Assembly (NCBI RefSeq): GCF_000019685.1
Contig: NC_011229.1
Location: forward strand, 62,001 to 126,000
Source of the DNA: Borrelia duttonii Ly
GTDB lineage: Bacteria > Spirochaetota > Spirochaetia > Borreliales > Borreliaceae
Direction of reading: 5' to 3'
DNA length: 64,000 nucleotides
The stretch's first letter is position 1. The number at the start of each line of letters is the position of its first letter. The notes below the pieces were generated by a model. It searched no databases. It worked only from the letters and a program-made list of their open reading frames with translations, and was not told the DNA's origin. This document shows positions 10,186-19,105 of the stretch, piece after piece. The position numbers and the translations under genes were made by a program.

Positions 10186-11960
10186 ATCTTACTAGTTAAC
10201 ATCTCTAAAAACTTAAGTTCATCACCACTAAGATATTCTTTTAAAGCAAAATATACAAATTCATGATAACTATTAACATAGTCTAATTCATCTTTTGACA
10301 GCATTTCAACAACTATCAATTCTTTTTCAAAAGGTACAAGAGTTAAATTTTCAAATTCCAAAAAAATTCCAAATTCATTTGAATAACTTTGCTTTACAAA
10401 AACTAAATTTTCAATTCTAATACCATATTCAGAAGTTCTATATATCCCAGGTTCAATTGAAATAATTTCAGAACCTTTAAAAGAATAAGTGGATAAAGGA
10501 CTAATAGAAACAGGAAATTCATGAACATTAAGAAAAAATCCCACTCCATGCCCCGTTCCATGAGCAAAATTTAAGCCATGCTTAAGCAAAGGAAATCTGG
10601 CAATACCATCAAGAGATGCACCTAACATTCCAAAAGGAAATTTTAAAGAAGCAAGAGCAATAAAAGATTTAAGAACTAAAGTATAGTCTTCTCTCTCTTT
10701 ATGAGATGCTGTTCCAATTAAAACTGTCCTCGTAACATCTGTAGTACCAAGTTCAAGATAAGAACCTCCAGAATCTATTAAAAGCAATCCATCCTGATTA
10801 AGTTTTTTAAATCCTTTTTTTGGTCTATAATGAGGCAATGCTGAATTTTCTTTAAAACCAATGATCGAATCAAAACTAGAACTAAAAAATTCATCTCTTA
10901 ATGTCCTAAAGCTTAAAAGCATATTTGAAACATCAACCTCATCCAAATCAGCAAGTTCATCTTTGGTTAAATTTTTAAATTTATACAAAAATTTAACCAA
11001 ACTTACAGCATCAATAATATGCGCGTCTCTTATCTTACTAATCTCATAATCAGATTTTATTGCCTTCAGTTCATTAACAATACTAAGTCCAAGCACTGCA
11101 TTTGATCTACCAATAGATTCCAATATTTTAACATTACTATTAACTGGTATCAAAAATTTGCCCTCATGATTAATCTCTTCTAAAAATGAATAAAAATTGC
11201 CATAATCTTCGACCTCAATTCCTTCAACTTCAAGTCTCTCTATTAAATCAAAATCAAGTTTATCGACATTAACGAAAAGAACATTCTTATATCTCTCACT
11301 TCTAGCTATAAACAAAAAAGCATAAAACAAAGCTGATGATTCAATATCAAATCCTCTTAAATTTAAAAGCCATGCTATTTCATCCAAAGAACTTATAACA
11401 TAAAAATCAATTGTATTTTCTTCTAATTTTGCATTAACTTTATTGATTTTATTTATTCTTTTGTCATTTTTTTGAGCTTCCTTAAGTTCAAATATTTTAT
11501 TACCTGTAAAATAAGGCCTATCCTGCCAAATTTTAGAAATTAAATCTTCATGTAAAATCTCAATATCTGTAAATTTACAATTTTTAACCAAATCATCATA
11601 AAATTTTATACTAATATCCTCAGCATAAACTCCAATCCGTAATCCTTTAAGCTTCATATTAACATAGCTAAAAATATCTGGATGCCCCTTAACCCCAAGT
11701 TTTATTAATTTAAACTCAGTTCCTTCAAGTTCATTTGTCGCTTGTAAAAAATATCTACCATCAGTAAAAAGAACTGATTCCGTTTCTGTAATAATTACTG
11801 TTCCAGCACTTCCTGTAAAACCTGTAACAAATTCACGAATATTAAATCTAGCATGAGAATATTCACTCATATGCGGATCATGACTTGCTATTAAATATGC
11901 ATCTATCTTATTTTTTATCATCAATTTTCTTAAAGATAATATTCTTGTATTAACCTCCAT
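10182..11960 (-). CDS. pepP: Xaa-Pro aminopeptidase (M24B family)
   Basis: Metallopeptidase of 592 residues, similar in length to three-domain aminopeptidase P enzymes, which remove N-terminal residues preceding proline. Two creatinase-like N-terminal domains (SHDPHMSEYSHARFN and TGSAGTVIITETES at the start) precede the pita-bread catalytic domain. Metal ligands are visible in LLIDSGGSYLELGTTDVTR (two Asp), FAHGTGHGVGFFLNVHE (His) and ISIEPGIYRTSEYGIRIEN (two Glu). It is the first gene of the leftward group that continues with the thioredoxin-fold gene, and its cytosolic role is probably peptide recycling. Confidence 0.95.
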   Translation of the reverse strand: MEVNTRILSLRKLMIKNKIDAYLIASHDPHMSEYSHARFNIREFVTGFTGSAGTVIITETESVLFTDGRYFLQATNELEGTEFKLIKLGVKGHPDIFSYVNMKLKGLRIGVYAEDISIKFYDDLVKNCKFTDIEILHEDLISKIWQDRPYFTGNKIFELKEAQKNDKRINKINKVNAKLEENTIDFYVISSLDEIAWLLNLRGFDIESSALFYAFLFIARSERYKNVLFVNVDKLDFDLIERLEVEGIEVEDYGNFYSFLEEINHEGKFLIPVNSNVKILESIGRSNAVLGLSIVNELKAIKSDYEISKIRDAHIIDAVSLVKFLYKFKNLTKDELADLDEVDVSNMLLSFRTLRDEFFSSSFDSIIGFKENSALPHYRPKKGFKKLNQDGLLLIDSGGSYLELGTTDVTRTVLIGTASHKEREDYTLVLKSFIALASLKFPFGMLGASLDGIARFPLLKHGLNFAHGTGHGVGFFLNVHEFPVSISPLSTYSFKGSEIISIEPGIYRTSEYGIRIENLVFVKQSYSNEFGIFLEFENLTLVPFEKELIVVEMLSKDELDYVNSYHEFVYFALKEYLSGDELKFLEMLTSKI

Positions 11961-12002
11961 ATAAGCAAGCTCCTTAGGATTTAAAAAGTAACTTTTTATT
12001 TA

Positions 12003-12011
12003 ATTATAACA
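12003..12011 (-). promoter_or_regulatory. Extended -10 promoter of pepP
   Basis: The minus strand reads TGTTATAAT, ending 42 bases before the pepP start codon. No convincing -35 accompanies it. It lies back to back with the plus-strand promoter for the HAD gene. Confidence 0.5.
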
Positions 12012-12041
12012 AATAATTCAATTTTAAAAAAACTTCTTATC

Positions 12042-12050
12042 TGATATAAT
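12042..12050 (+). promoter_or_regulatory. Extended -10 promoter of the 12-26.7 kb plus-strand gene series
   Basis: TGATATAAT is an extended -10 element ending 33 bases before the ATG of the HAD phosphatase gene. Downstream genes follow with short gaps or overlaps to 26696, so this could drive a very long transcript, though internal promoters are likely. Confidence 0.5.
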
Positions 12051-12083
12051 TAAATGTAACAGTAAAAATCAAAGGACAAAAAC

Positions 12084-12977
12084 ATGAAAAACATTAAGGC
12101 TGTTGTTTCTGATCTCGATGGTACACTTTTGCTTTCAAATAGCCAAATAGGAGCTTTTAGCGAACTCGTAATAAAAAAGCTAACAAAAGAAAATAAAAAA
12201 TTTATTATTGCAACAGGAAGAAGTAAAAATGAAATAATACCTCTTCTTATACAGAATCTAAATTCACATGTATCATTTTTTATAACCCTAAATGGAGCAA
12301 GGGTATATAATAACCAATGGCAATTAATAAGCAGTTATGACTTAGCTCCCGATATTGTAAAAGAAATTCTAAATATAAGAGAAAATAAATATAAGGACAT
12401 ACCTCACTTTTTACAAAGATCTGACGATACAGATGAAAACCTCTATGCCGACAATATAACTAAAAATGCTATTAATGATATATTTAAAAAACATAGATTA
12501 TTAAACAAACACCAATATATCAAACATGAATTACAAGACATAAACATAAGATATAACGAAGTCAATAATTTTCAAGAAATTAAAAATTTTAACAAAATAG
12601 CAAAAATTTTATTACTACATGACGAAGAAGCACAGCTCATAAAATATGAAGCAACAATTTTAGAAAAATATAGAGAAAAAGTAAATGCCTATCTATCAAC
12701 ACCACACTCACTTGAAATTGTTAATAGCAAAGTTTCAAAAGGAAATGCATTAAAAGATGTTCTTACAAGCATCAATATCAATTTAAATGAAACAATTGCA
12801 TTTGGGGATGGCTTTAATGACGTTGACATGTTAGAAAACGTCAAAAAAGGATTACTAATGGGAAATGCAAATTACAGACTAAAGAAAATGTTATCTTACT
12901 TAGAAATAATAAACACAAATGATAATGAAGCTGTTGCTCATTACATTAATGATAATATCTTAGAAGACCCTGCATAA
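12084..12977 (+). CDS. HAD-family phosphatase, Cof type
   Basis: A 297-residue haloacid-dehalogenase hydrolase. Motif I is SDLDGTLLLSN near residue 9 with the nucleophilic Asp; motif II is FIIATGRS near residue 40; the conserved Lys and motif IV are in SKGNALKDV and IAFGDGFNDVDML near residue 245. The large C2B cap inserted between motifs II and III marks the Cof subfamily, whose members dephosphorylate sugar phosphates or nucleotides. The substrate cannot be read from sequence. It is first in the plus-strand series. Confidence 0.92.
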   Translation: MKNIKAVVSDLDGTLLLSNSQIGAFSELVIKKLTKENKKFIIATGRSKNEIIPLLIQNLNSHVSFFITLNGARVYNNQWQLISSYDLAPDIVKEILNIRENKYKDIPHFLQRSDDTDENLYADNITKNAINDIFKKHRLLNKHQYIKHELQDINIRYNEVNNFQEIKNFNKIAKILLLHDEEAQLIKYEATILEKYREKVNAYLSTPHSLEIVNSKVSKGNALKDVLTSININLNETIAFGDGFNDVDMLENVKKGLLMGNANYRLKKMLSYLEIINTNDNEAVAHYINDNILEDPA

Positions 12978-12990
12978 TAAAGGATCACAC

Positions 12991-14229
12991 ATGAAAAAAG
13001 ACTTAATAAAATATGCAGAACTTATTATTTTAAAAGGAATTAACTTACAAAAAAACCAATGTGTTCTCATTACAGGCTCAATTGAAAATTATGAATTTTT
13101 AAGAATCTTAGCACAAAAAGCTTATGAATATGGAGCAAAATATGTAGAACTAAGCATTGAGGATACAGAAATTTTAAAATCTAGATTACAATCAACATCA
13201 GAAAATCTTCTAGAGTTTATTCCTGACTTTAAACATAAATTTTTTGAAGAAATGATAAATGAAAAATGGGCAAAAATAAGAATTGATAATACAGAAAATT
13301 TAGATGCACTAAAAGAATATGACAATAAAAAAATATCTAAATACTTTCAGGCATTAAAACTAGCATCAAAAAATATTTCAAGTGCAATGATGAATAATGA
13401 GTTAGCCTGGTGCACAATCTGTGCGCCAGGACCAAAATGGGCTTCAAAAGTCTTAAATAAACCTGAGAGTCAAAAAACATTAGAAGAATTTTTTGAAATT
13501 CAAAAAAAAATTATGTTACTTGACACAGAAGATCCAATAAAAGCTTGGGAAATTCATGGAAATAAACTACATCAAAGATGCAAAACCCTCAATAATCTTC
13601 AATTAGAAAAATTGATATTTAAAAACAAAAAAACAAATCTAGAAATATATTTACTAGAACATTCCATTTGGACAGGAGGAAGTGAAAAAATAAGTGGAAC
13701 AGAAATTGAATTTAATGCAAATATGCCTACACAAGAAGTTTTCACAACACCAAACTACAAAAAAACAAATGGTATTATGTACGCAACTCGACCAGTAAGA
13801 ATACTTGGCAATCTAATAACTGGCATATGGATGGAATTTCAAGAAGGTAAAATAATCAATTTTGGATGTGATAATGATACATTAAATGACATACTAAAGA
13901 GGCATATAGAAACTGATGTACAAGCACAATATATAGGCGAAGTTGCATTAGTAGATAACAGCTCTCCAATATATAAAAGTGGACTTACATTTTATAACAC
14001 ATTATATGATGAGAACGCAAGCTGTCACATTGCACTAGGAAGTGCTTATCCTTCTTGTTTAAGTAATGGAAGTGAACTTAAAACAGATATTGCAAAACTA
14101 GATTACGGATGTAATGTTTCTTTAATTCACACGGATTTCATGATTGGAAGTAATGACATAAATGTCATCGGTATTGCCAAATCGGGCAAAGAACATATAA
14201 TAATACAAAATGGACAATTTCTCATATAA
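12991..14229 (+). CDS. Aminopeptidase, M29 (AmpS/PepS) family
   Basis: A 412-residue cytosolic metallo-aminopeptidase. M29 hallmarks are present: FNANMPTQEVFTTPN near residue 246 (metal-binding Glu), GEVALV near 314 (Glu), CHIALGSAYP near 345 (His) and SLIHTDFMIGSNDINV near 377 (His/Asp). Length matches the family. It follows the HAD gene by 13 bases and precedes the DUF212 gene by 24. The role is probably amino-acid supply from imported peptides in an organism with little amino-acid biosynthesis; that part is inference. Confidence 0.93.
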   Translation: MKKDLIKYAELIILKGINLQKNQCVLITGSIENYEFLRILAQKAYEYGAKYVELSIEDTEILKSRLQSTSENLLEFIPDFKHKFFEEMINEKWAKIRIDNTENLDALKEYDNKKISKYFQALKLASKNISSAMMNNELAWCTICAPGPKWASKVLNKPESQKTLEEFFEIQKKIMLLDTEDPIKAWEIHGNKLHQRCKTLNNLQLEKLIFKNKKTNLEIYLLEHSIWTGGSEKISGTEIEFNANMPTQEVFTTPNYKKTNGIMYATRPVRILGNLITGIWMEFQEGKIINFGCDNDTLNDILKRHIETDVQAQYIGEVALVDNSSPIYKSGLTFYNTLYDENASCHIALGSAYPSCLSNGSELKTDIAKLDYGCNVSLIHTDFMIGSNDINVIGIAKSGKEHIIIQNGQFLI

Positions 14230-14253
14230 ATGAAATAACGGAGTAATCAAATA

Positions 14254-14727
14254 ATGATAAAAGATTTGTTTACAAATGACCTTTTCTTATCTTGTTTAAT
14301 TTCAGGTATTATTGCTCAAATGATTAAATACATCATCCAAGCAATAAAAACAAAAAAAATTAAATTAACTCCAAAATATTTTTTAAAAAGCATTTTTTTA
14401 GAAACAGGGGGTATGCCCAGCAGTCACTCTTCAACAGTAACCGCCCTTGCAACATCAATATTAATAAAAGAAGGAATTAATACTCACTTTATTATTGCTC
14501 TAGCTTTTGCTTTAATCACAATAAGAGATTCATTTGGAGTTAGATATATGGCAGGTGTTCAAGCAGAATATTTAAATGATTTATCAGAACAATTAAAAAT
14601 GAAAATCAAAATTGAACCTTTAAAAATTAAAGTTGTTAAAGGACACAAAAAAAAAGAAGTATTTACAGGCATACTGATTGGTATAATCTCTGCATGGGCA
14701 ATATGTAACAAATACTATATCGAATAA
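14254..14727 (+). CDS. DUF212 / divergent PAP2-like membrane protein
   Basis: A 157-residue membrane protein of the DUF212 family (YuiD-like, related to acid phosphatase and vanadium haloperoxidase proteins). Diagnostic blocks are GGMPSSHSSTVTALAT near residue 51 and RDSFGVRYMAGVQAEYLNDL near residue 90, followed by a C-terminal hydrophobic segment. Family members have PAP2-type His and Arg residues, but enzymatic activity is unproven. Three hydrophobic stretches are seen. It sits just before the Rnf-like cluster. Confidence 0.88.
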   Translation: MIKDLFTNDLFLSCLISGIIAQMIKYIIQAIKTKKIKLTPKYFLKSIFLETGGMPSSHSSTVTALATSILIKEGINTHFIIALAFALITIRDSFGVRYMAGVQAEYLNDLSEQLKMKIKIEPLKIKVVKGHKKKEVFTGILIGIISAWAICNKYYIE

Positions 14728-14754
14728 TCTAAATAACAGATCATAAAGGAAAAA

Positions 14755-16221
14755 ATGAATCTACTAAAGTTTTTTTATATATTGCTAATACCACTACTTT
14801 CTTGCAACATAGCACAATTTGGAGACTACAAACCAATATATTTACAAGGAGAAAAAGACTTAAAAATAGCAAATGACTATATAAACTCATTGGGATACAA
14901 AACAATATCTGAATACACAACAAAAGTACACATATTGGACTTTCCTAACTTTAAAGAAATAACAATAGACAAATTAATTCATCTTAATGACCACGATCTC
15001 AGAAAAGATCTATTTTTAAAAAAACTTCCTAATCTTTTTAATACAGGAAACAAAAAAATACTTTATGTTGAATCATCATTTACTAATAATGACTTAAAAA
15101 AACTAAAAAAAGATCAAAATATTAAAGCAGAAATGCATTCTTCAAATTATAAAACCAAAATAAAATACTTTTCAATCACAACTTTTATCATAATAATTAT
15201 TTTATTATTATCACTAAACATTAAATATGCTCCTTTTATAATCCTTTTTCTAATAAGTTCATGTATTATATTTATATTTAGCAACGAAATATCATACTTT
15301 TATCCTTTAACCATACTAGCTTATCTACTATTTATACTAATTGACAATTTTAACAAAAATTACAACAAAATATATCTAAAAGACATAGGATTTACAGTAT
15401 TAATTAAAAAAATTAAAACCCCAATATTTCTATTTTTATTTATAGTATTATATTTTACCTTAAGCATTAATTTTTTATCCACTAACCTTGAAGCCCTTTT
15501 AATTATTTGTGTATCAATATCAACACTTTGTATTTTCCTAATATTTACTTGGATCAAAACTGAAAACAACTTTAAACATACATTTTTATCTCTAATTAAA
15601 ATAAAAGAACAAAAAAGAGAAACCAAAATTTTAAAGTACAAAATACTAATACATGTAATGCTATTTATAGTCTCAATAATGCCATTTTTTTATACCCAAA
15701 GCATACTTAATTCTTATAATAATTGCAATTACCTTTACAGCAAGAAATTAAACTACTTCGACTATCTAAATCCCAATAACATCTATTTAATGGTTGGACA
15801 TAATGAAGAAATACCAAATATTGTAGGTTATATGTATCATATATTTTATCAAAATGAACTTAAATACAAAATCACATCTCAGTACGGAAAAGTAAATACA
15901 AATGTAAAAGAAGACTACTTTCAAATAGAAAACAATAAAATAACCATCAATTCAAAAATTATATACAAAGTAGACAAAGAATTTATATCTAAAAACTTAA
16001 ATAACGAACTATCTAGATTATTCTTAGAAAATGGAAATCCAATTTTAATATATAAAGAAACACCTGCTAACATTACAATTAATAAAAAAAATGAACAAAC
16101 ATTATTCACTCTTTCATTGCCATTTTTTTTATTACTATTCCTATTTAAAGCAATAAGATTTACAATTCTTTTAAATATGAGTGAAAAAAATTATAGAAAA
16201 TATATCAGGGGAAGCAGTTAA
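14755..16221 (+). CDS. Unrecognised multi-pass membrane protein upstream of the Rnf-like genes
   Basis: A 488-residue protein I do not recognise. An N-terminal signal (residues 4-17, FFYILLIPLLSC) could be a lipoprotein signal because a cysteine follows LLS, though without a typical +1 context. An approximately 110-residue extracytoplasmic region follows, then about five to six membrane segments between residues 138 and 320, a second soluble region (about 325-440, LVGHNEEIPNIVGYMYH written here only in part as NEEIPNIVGYMYH) and a last membrane segment near 447-465. The stop overlaps the next start as TAATG, so it is translationally coupled to the RnfC/D-like gene and probably works with it. 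It is not recognisably RnfB, RnfG or RnfE. Confidence 0.85.
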   Translation: MNLLKFFYILLIPLLSCNIAQFGDYKPIYLQGEKDLKIANDYINSLGYKTISEYTTKVHILDFPNFKEITIDKLIHLNDHDLRKDLFLKKLPNLFNTGNKKILYVESSFTNNDLKKLKKDQNIKAEMHSSNYKTKIKYFSITTFIIIIILLLSLNIKYAPFIILFLISSCIIFIFSNEISYFYPLTILAYLLFILIDNFNKNYNKIYLKDIGFTVLIKKIKTPIFLFLFIVLYFTLSINFLSTNLEALLIICVSISTLCIFLIFTWIKTENNFKHTFLSLIKIKEQKRETKILKYKILIHVMLFIVSIMPFFYTQSILNSYNNCNYLYSKKLNYFDYLNPNNIYLMVGHNEEIPNIVGYMYHIFYQNELKYKITSQYGKVNTNVKEDYFQIENNKITINSKIIYKVDKEFISKNLNNELSRLFLENGNPILIYKETPANITINKKNEQTLFTLSLPFFLLLFLFKAIRFTILLNMSEKNYRKYIRGSS

Positions 16222-18536
16222 TGTTTAACTCACAAACCAAAATAAAGAGACAATATAAAATTAACATAGATGAAATCCAAATACCTGAATGTATTTTAAT
16301 TCCATTAGAAACAGCAGATTCAAAATCTACAATATATGTCATTGAAAATCAAAGAATTTCAGAAGGACAAATATTATCAAAAAACAAAAATGTAGAACTT
16401 TACACATATGCCCCAATATCTGGAATAATAGAAAAAATATATACTGCCAATCTTCCAAATAAAAATCAAATAAAATCAGCATTAATAAGATTTCATGGAA
16501 GAATCAACAATGAAAAAGAAATTTCAACTGAAGAAGAATCAAGAGAAAAAACACTAGAAAAATTAATTCGATTAGGAATTCCTTGGTTTAATGAAGATTC
16601 ATTATTTCAATATATGAACAAATGCAAAAAAATAGACAAAATGATTTTGTTAATAAATGGCAAAGATTCATTTACAAATATCTCAGAAATACTAATAACA
16701 ACAAAACTAGACAAAATTGTCTACGGCTTTGAAAATATAGATAAAATATTCAAATTTAAAGAAATATTAATAATAACCGACAACCATAATATTAAAAAAG
16801 AACTTGAAAAATTAAATGTTGCAAAAGACAAAAGATTAACAATCAAATTAATTTCTAACTCTCCACATCCATATTCAAATCACGAATTAATAATGCATTT
16901 CTTATACAATGAAGAAAACACAAAAAGTAATATAAATCCAAATAAAAATATACTAGTAACAAATATTGAAGATCTCTATAATGTTTATTCCACACTTAAA
17001 ACAAATTCTCCATACAAAGAAAAACTCATAACTATCAATGGAAATAAAAAAATAAAAAGTAAAATAACCAAAGTTAAAATTGGTACATCTATCAAACAAA
17101 TAATAGACGAAAATATTGATTTAAAAAAATATGATATTTTTTTAAATAATCCAACAAATAAGATAAAAATAGATAATCTAAATGTACCTATCACAAGAGA
17201 TATATATAGCATAACAATATTAAGAAAAAAAACAATACTTAGCAAAGTTAACAAAATCAAACTCTTAAACACACCCAGTTTTTCACCATTATGTATGGAA
17301 CAAATTATTTTAGAAAAAATTAAAAATCAAGATAATAACGAAAATACACAACAGCAATATTTACAATACACTAAAACTGAAATAGAAGAAGAAATAAACA
17401 AAGTAAAAAAAGAAATAAAGGAAAATATATTAAATATAAGCTTTAATAATGAACCAATATACACCGAAAACAACTTAAAAGATATCTATTTAATTACTAT
17501 ATTAGCATTAATTCCTAATTTAATATTTTCTTTTTCAAACAATATCAAATTTTTAATTGATAGCCTTATATTAATAATCACAAGTTTATGTTCATATATA
17601 CCAATAATGCTCAAATCTAAATATAGATATTTCTCTTTTTTTGTATATACTGCATTAATTACCAATATAATACTACCCTTAAATTTTCCTATAACATTAA
17701 AAATAATGGCAATATTTTTTACATTTTTAATGTTTTTTTATTTCTCAAGGCTCTCTAAACTCCTTATAAATCCTATATTAATTTCATTCATTTTTTTATT
17801 ACTAAATTTTCCACTAAGTTTCAAACAAACATATTACAAAGAACTTGTTAAACAAAACGATATAATTCCTACATGGAATAAAATAATTTCTCAAAATCCA
17901 AACATTCACAACTTAGAAAACTTAAAAGAATTTAAAAGACATGAAAACAAATACATCGACATAATCGACAAATTTATAAATGAACAAGTATTATCTCATC
18001 TCAATATAATGATACCAAGATTCCATATTGAAAACCTTTTGGGATTTCAAAATGAAAAGTATTTATCCCCCATTCTAATCTATATTGGCTTTTCATTCAT
18101 CCTTAAAAAATTCATTATCAATAAACTAATACCACTATCTTTTTATATAAGTTTGCTATTCATAGCTTACATACTACAAAACCTTTCTCTCTACAATTAT
18201 ATAAGTTTTGATATATTAAGTCTGATAATGTCACCAATTCCAATGATCTTAGTATTCACAATGGGTACAGAATTACAAACAGCTCCCCACTTTAAATTTG
18301 AACAAATACTTTATGGATTTGCATTATCTTTAGGATATTTTATAACGCTAAGTTATATTCCTCTTGAAACTTTTTCAGCTATAATATCAATATTTATATT
18401 ACAAATAAGCGCAACACTAATTAAAAAGTACAGCTTAACATTCCATATAAGAAAAATACTACACTATTTAAGAATAAATAAAGAAAAAGTAAGAGAAAAT
18501 AAAAATGAAAATGGAGAAGAAATTATTAAAATATGA
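16221..18536 (+). CDS. RnfC-RnfD-like fusion protein, cofactor motifs lost
   Basis: A 771-residue protein. The N-terminal half aligns by eye with RnfC: an IPLETADS opening near residue 27, a YAPISGIIEKIY hairpin near 62, a nucleotide-fold region with ILLINGKD near 140 and SPHPYSNHELIMHFLYN near 213, and an SLBB-like region from 282 (KIGTSIKQIIDENIDL to NVPITRD). From about residue 414 it is a membrane domain resembling RnfD/NqrB, with NPILISFIFLLLNFP near 517 and VFTMGTELQTAPHFKFEQ near 678, where RnfD has NPAMxxxxxLLxSFP and FFMATDPVTSP. The RnfC ferredoxin CxxCxxC clusters, the glycine-rich flavin site and the RnfD SGAT flavin-attachment motif are absent. It overlaps both neighbours. Function unknown; homology is inferred without a search. 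Confidence 0.75.
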   Translation: MFNSQTKIKRQYKINIDEIQIPECILIPLETADSKSTIYVIENQRISEGQILSKNKNVELYTYAPISGIIEKIYTANLPNKNQIKSALIRFHGRINNEKEISTEEESREKTLEKLIRLGIPWFNEDSLFQYMNKCKKIDKMILLINGKDSFTNISEILITTKLDKIVYGFENIDKIFKFKEILIITDNHNIKKELEKLNVAKDKRLTIKLISNSPHPYSNHELIMHFLYNEENTKSNINPNKNILVTNIEDLYNVYSTLKTNSPYKEKLITINGNKKIKSKITKVKIGTSIKQIIDENIDLKKYDIFLNNPTNKIKIDNLNVPITRDIYSITILRKKTILSKVNKIKLLNTPSFSPLCMEQIILEKIKNQDNNENTQQQYLQYTKTEIEEEINKVKKEIKENILNISFNNEPIYTENNLKDIYLITILALIPNLIFSFSNNIKFLIDSLILIITSLCSYIPIMLKSKYRYFSFFVYTALITNIILPLNFPITLKIMAIFFTFLMFFYFSRLSKLLINPILISFIFLLLNFPLSFKQTYYKELVKQNDIIPTWNKIISQNPNIHNLENLKEFKRHENKYIDIIDKFINEQVLSHLNIMIPRFHIENLLGFQNEKYLSPILIYIGFSFILKKFIINKLIPLSFYISLLFIAYILQNLSLYNYISFDILSLIMSPIPMILVFTMGTELQTAPHFKFEQILYGFALSLGYFITLSYIPLETFSAIISIFILQISATLIKKYSLTFHIRKILHYLRINKEKVRENKNENGEEIIKI

Positions 18537-19105
18537 CAAGCAATTTAATAACATACTTGCTAGCAAACAATTTGTTACTAATACACTTTATTGGAATTGA
18601 AGATATAAGAATAAAAGATAATAAAACATTATCAAAAAAATATCTAACTATCATCATCACCTCGCTATTAATTTATTCTTGCCTTTTTTATATTTATAAA
18701 CTATTTGTAGAATACAATTTATTATTTATAATACCAATAATATATATGACATTAATTTACATACTAACACTTATGTTAAAAACATTAAACAATATCTTAG
18801 TTGTCATGTATAACAGCAAGACAAAATATTCAAATGATTTTTTGTTATCTAATAGTAGCTTGATTGCAATAATATTTTTTTCTCTAGATAAAAGTCATAA
18901 TTTTCTAGAAGGCATAACAATACTCATTTTATCTTCACTAAGTATCTTAATAACTATTATATTAACAAAAATAATAAAGAAAAATTTAGAAAAAAAATCA
19001 ACATTCAAACTAATAACTAACGAAACAATGTACTTTTTTATAATCTTCATTTTATCTTTAATTCCAAATATAATTATATTAATAAATAATAGTGAGAGTT
19101 TATAA
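18533..19105 (+). CDS. RnfA/RnfE (NqrD/E)-like membrane protein without its cysteines
   Basis: A 190-residue protein with about six membrane segments, the size and topology of RnfA/RnfE. Matching landmarks are LLANNLLLIHFIGIED at the N-terminus (RnfA: VNNxxLxxFLGLCPF) and SHNFLEGITILILSSLSILITI near residue 122 (RnfA: NHNFxxSxxYGxGxxxGFxLVL), followed by KIIKKNLEK in place of RERI. The two conserved cysteine positions of RnfA/E are replaced: the first loop reads FIGIEDIRI and the second SNSSLIAI. It overlaps the RnfC/D-like gene by four bases and the prfB start by one, so it is tightly coupled. Confidence 0.7.
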   Translation: MTSNLITYLLANNLLLIHFIGIEDIRIKDNKTLSKKYLTIIITSLLIYSCLFYIYKLFVEYNLLFIIPIIYMTLIYILTLMLKTLNNILVVMYNSKTKYSNDFLLSNSSLIAIIFFSLDKSHNFLEGITILILSSLSILITIILTKIIKKNLEKKSTFKLITNETMYFFIIFILSLIPNIIILINNSESL

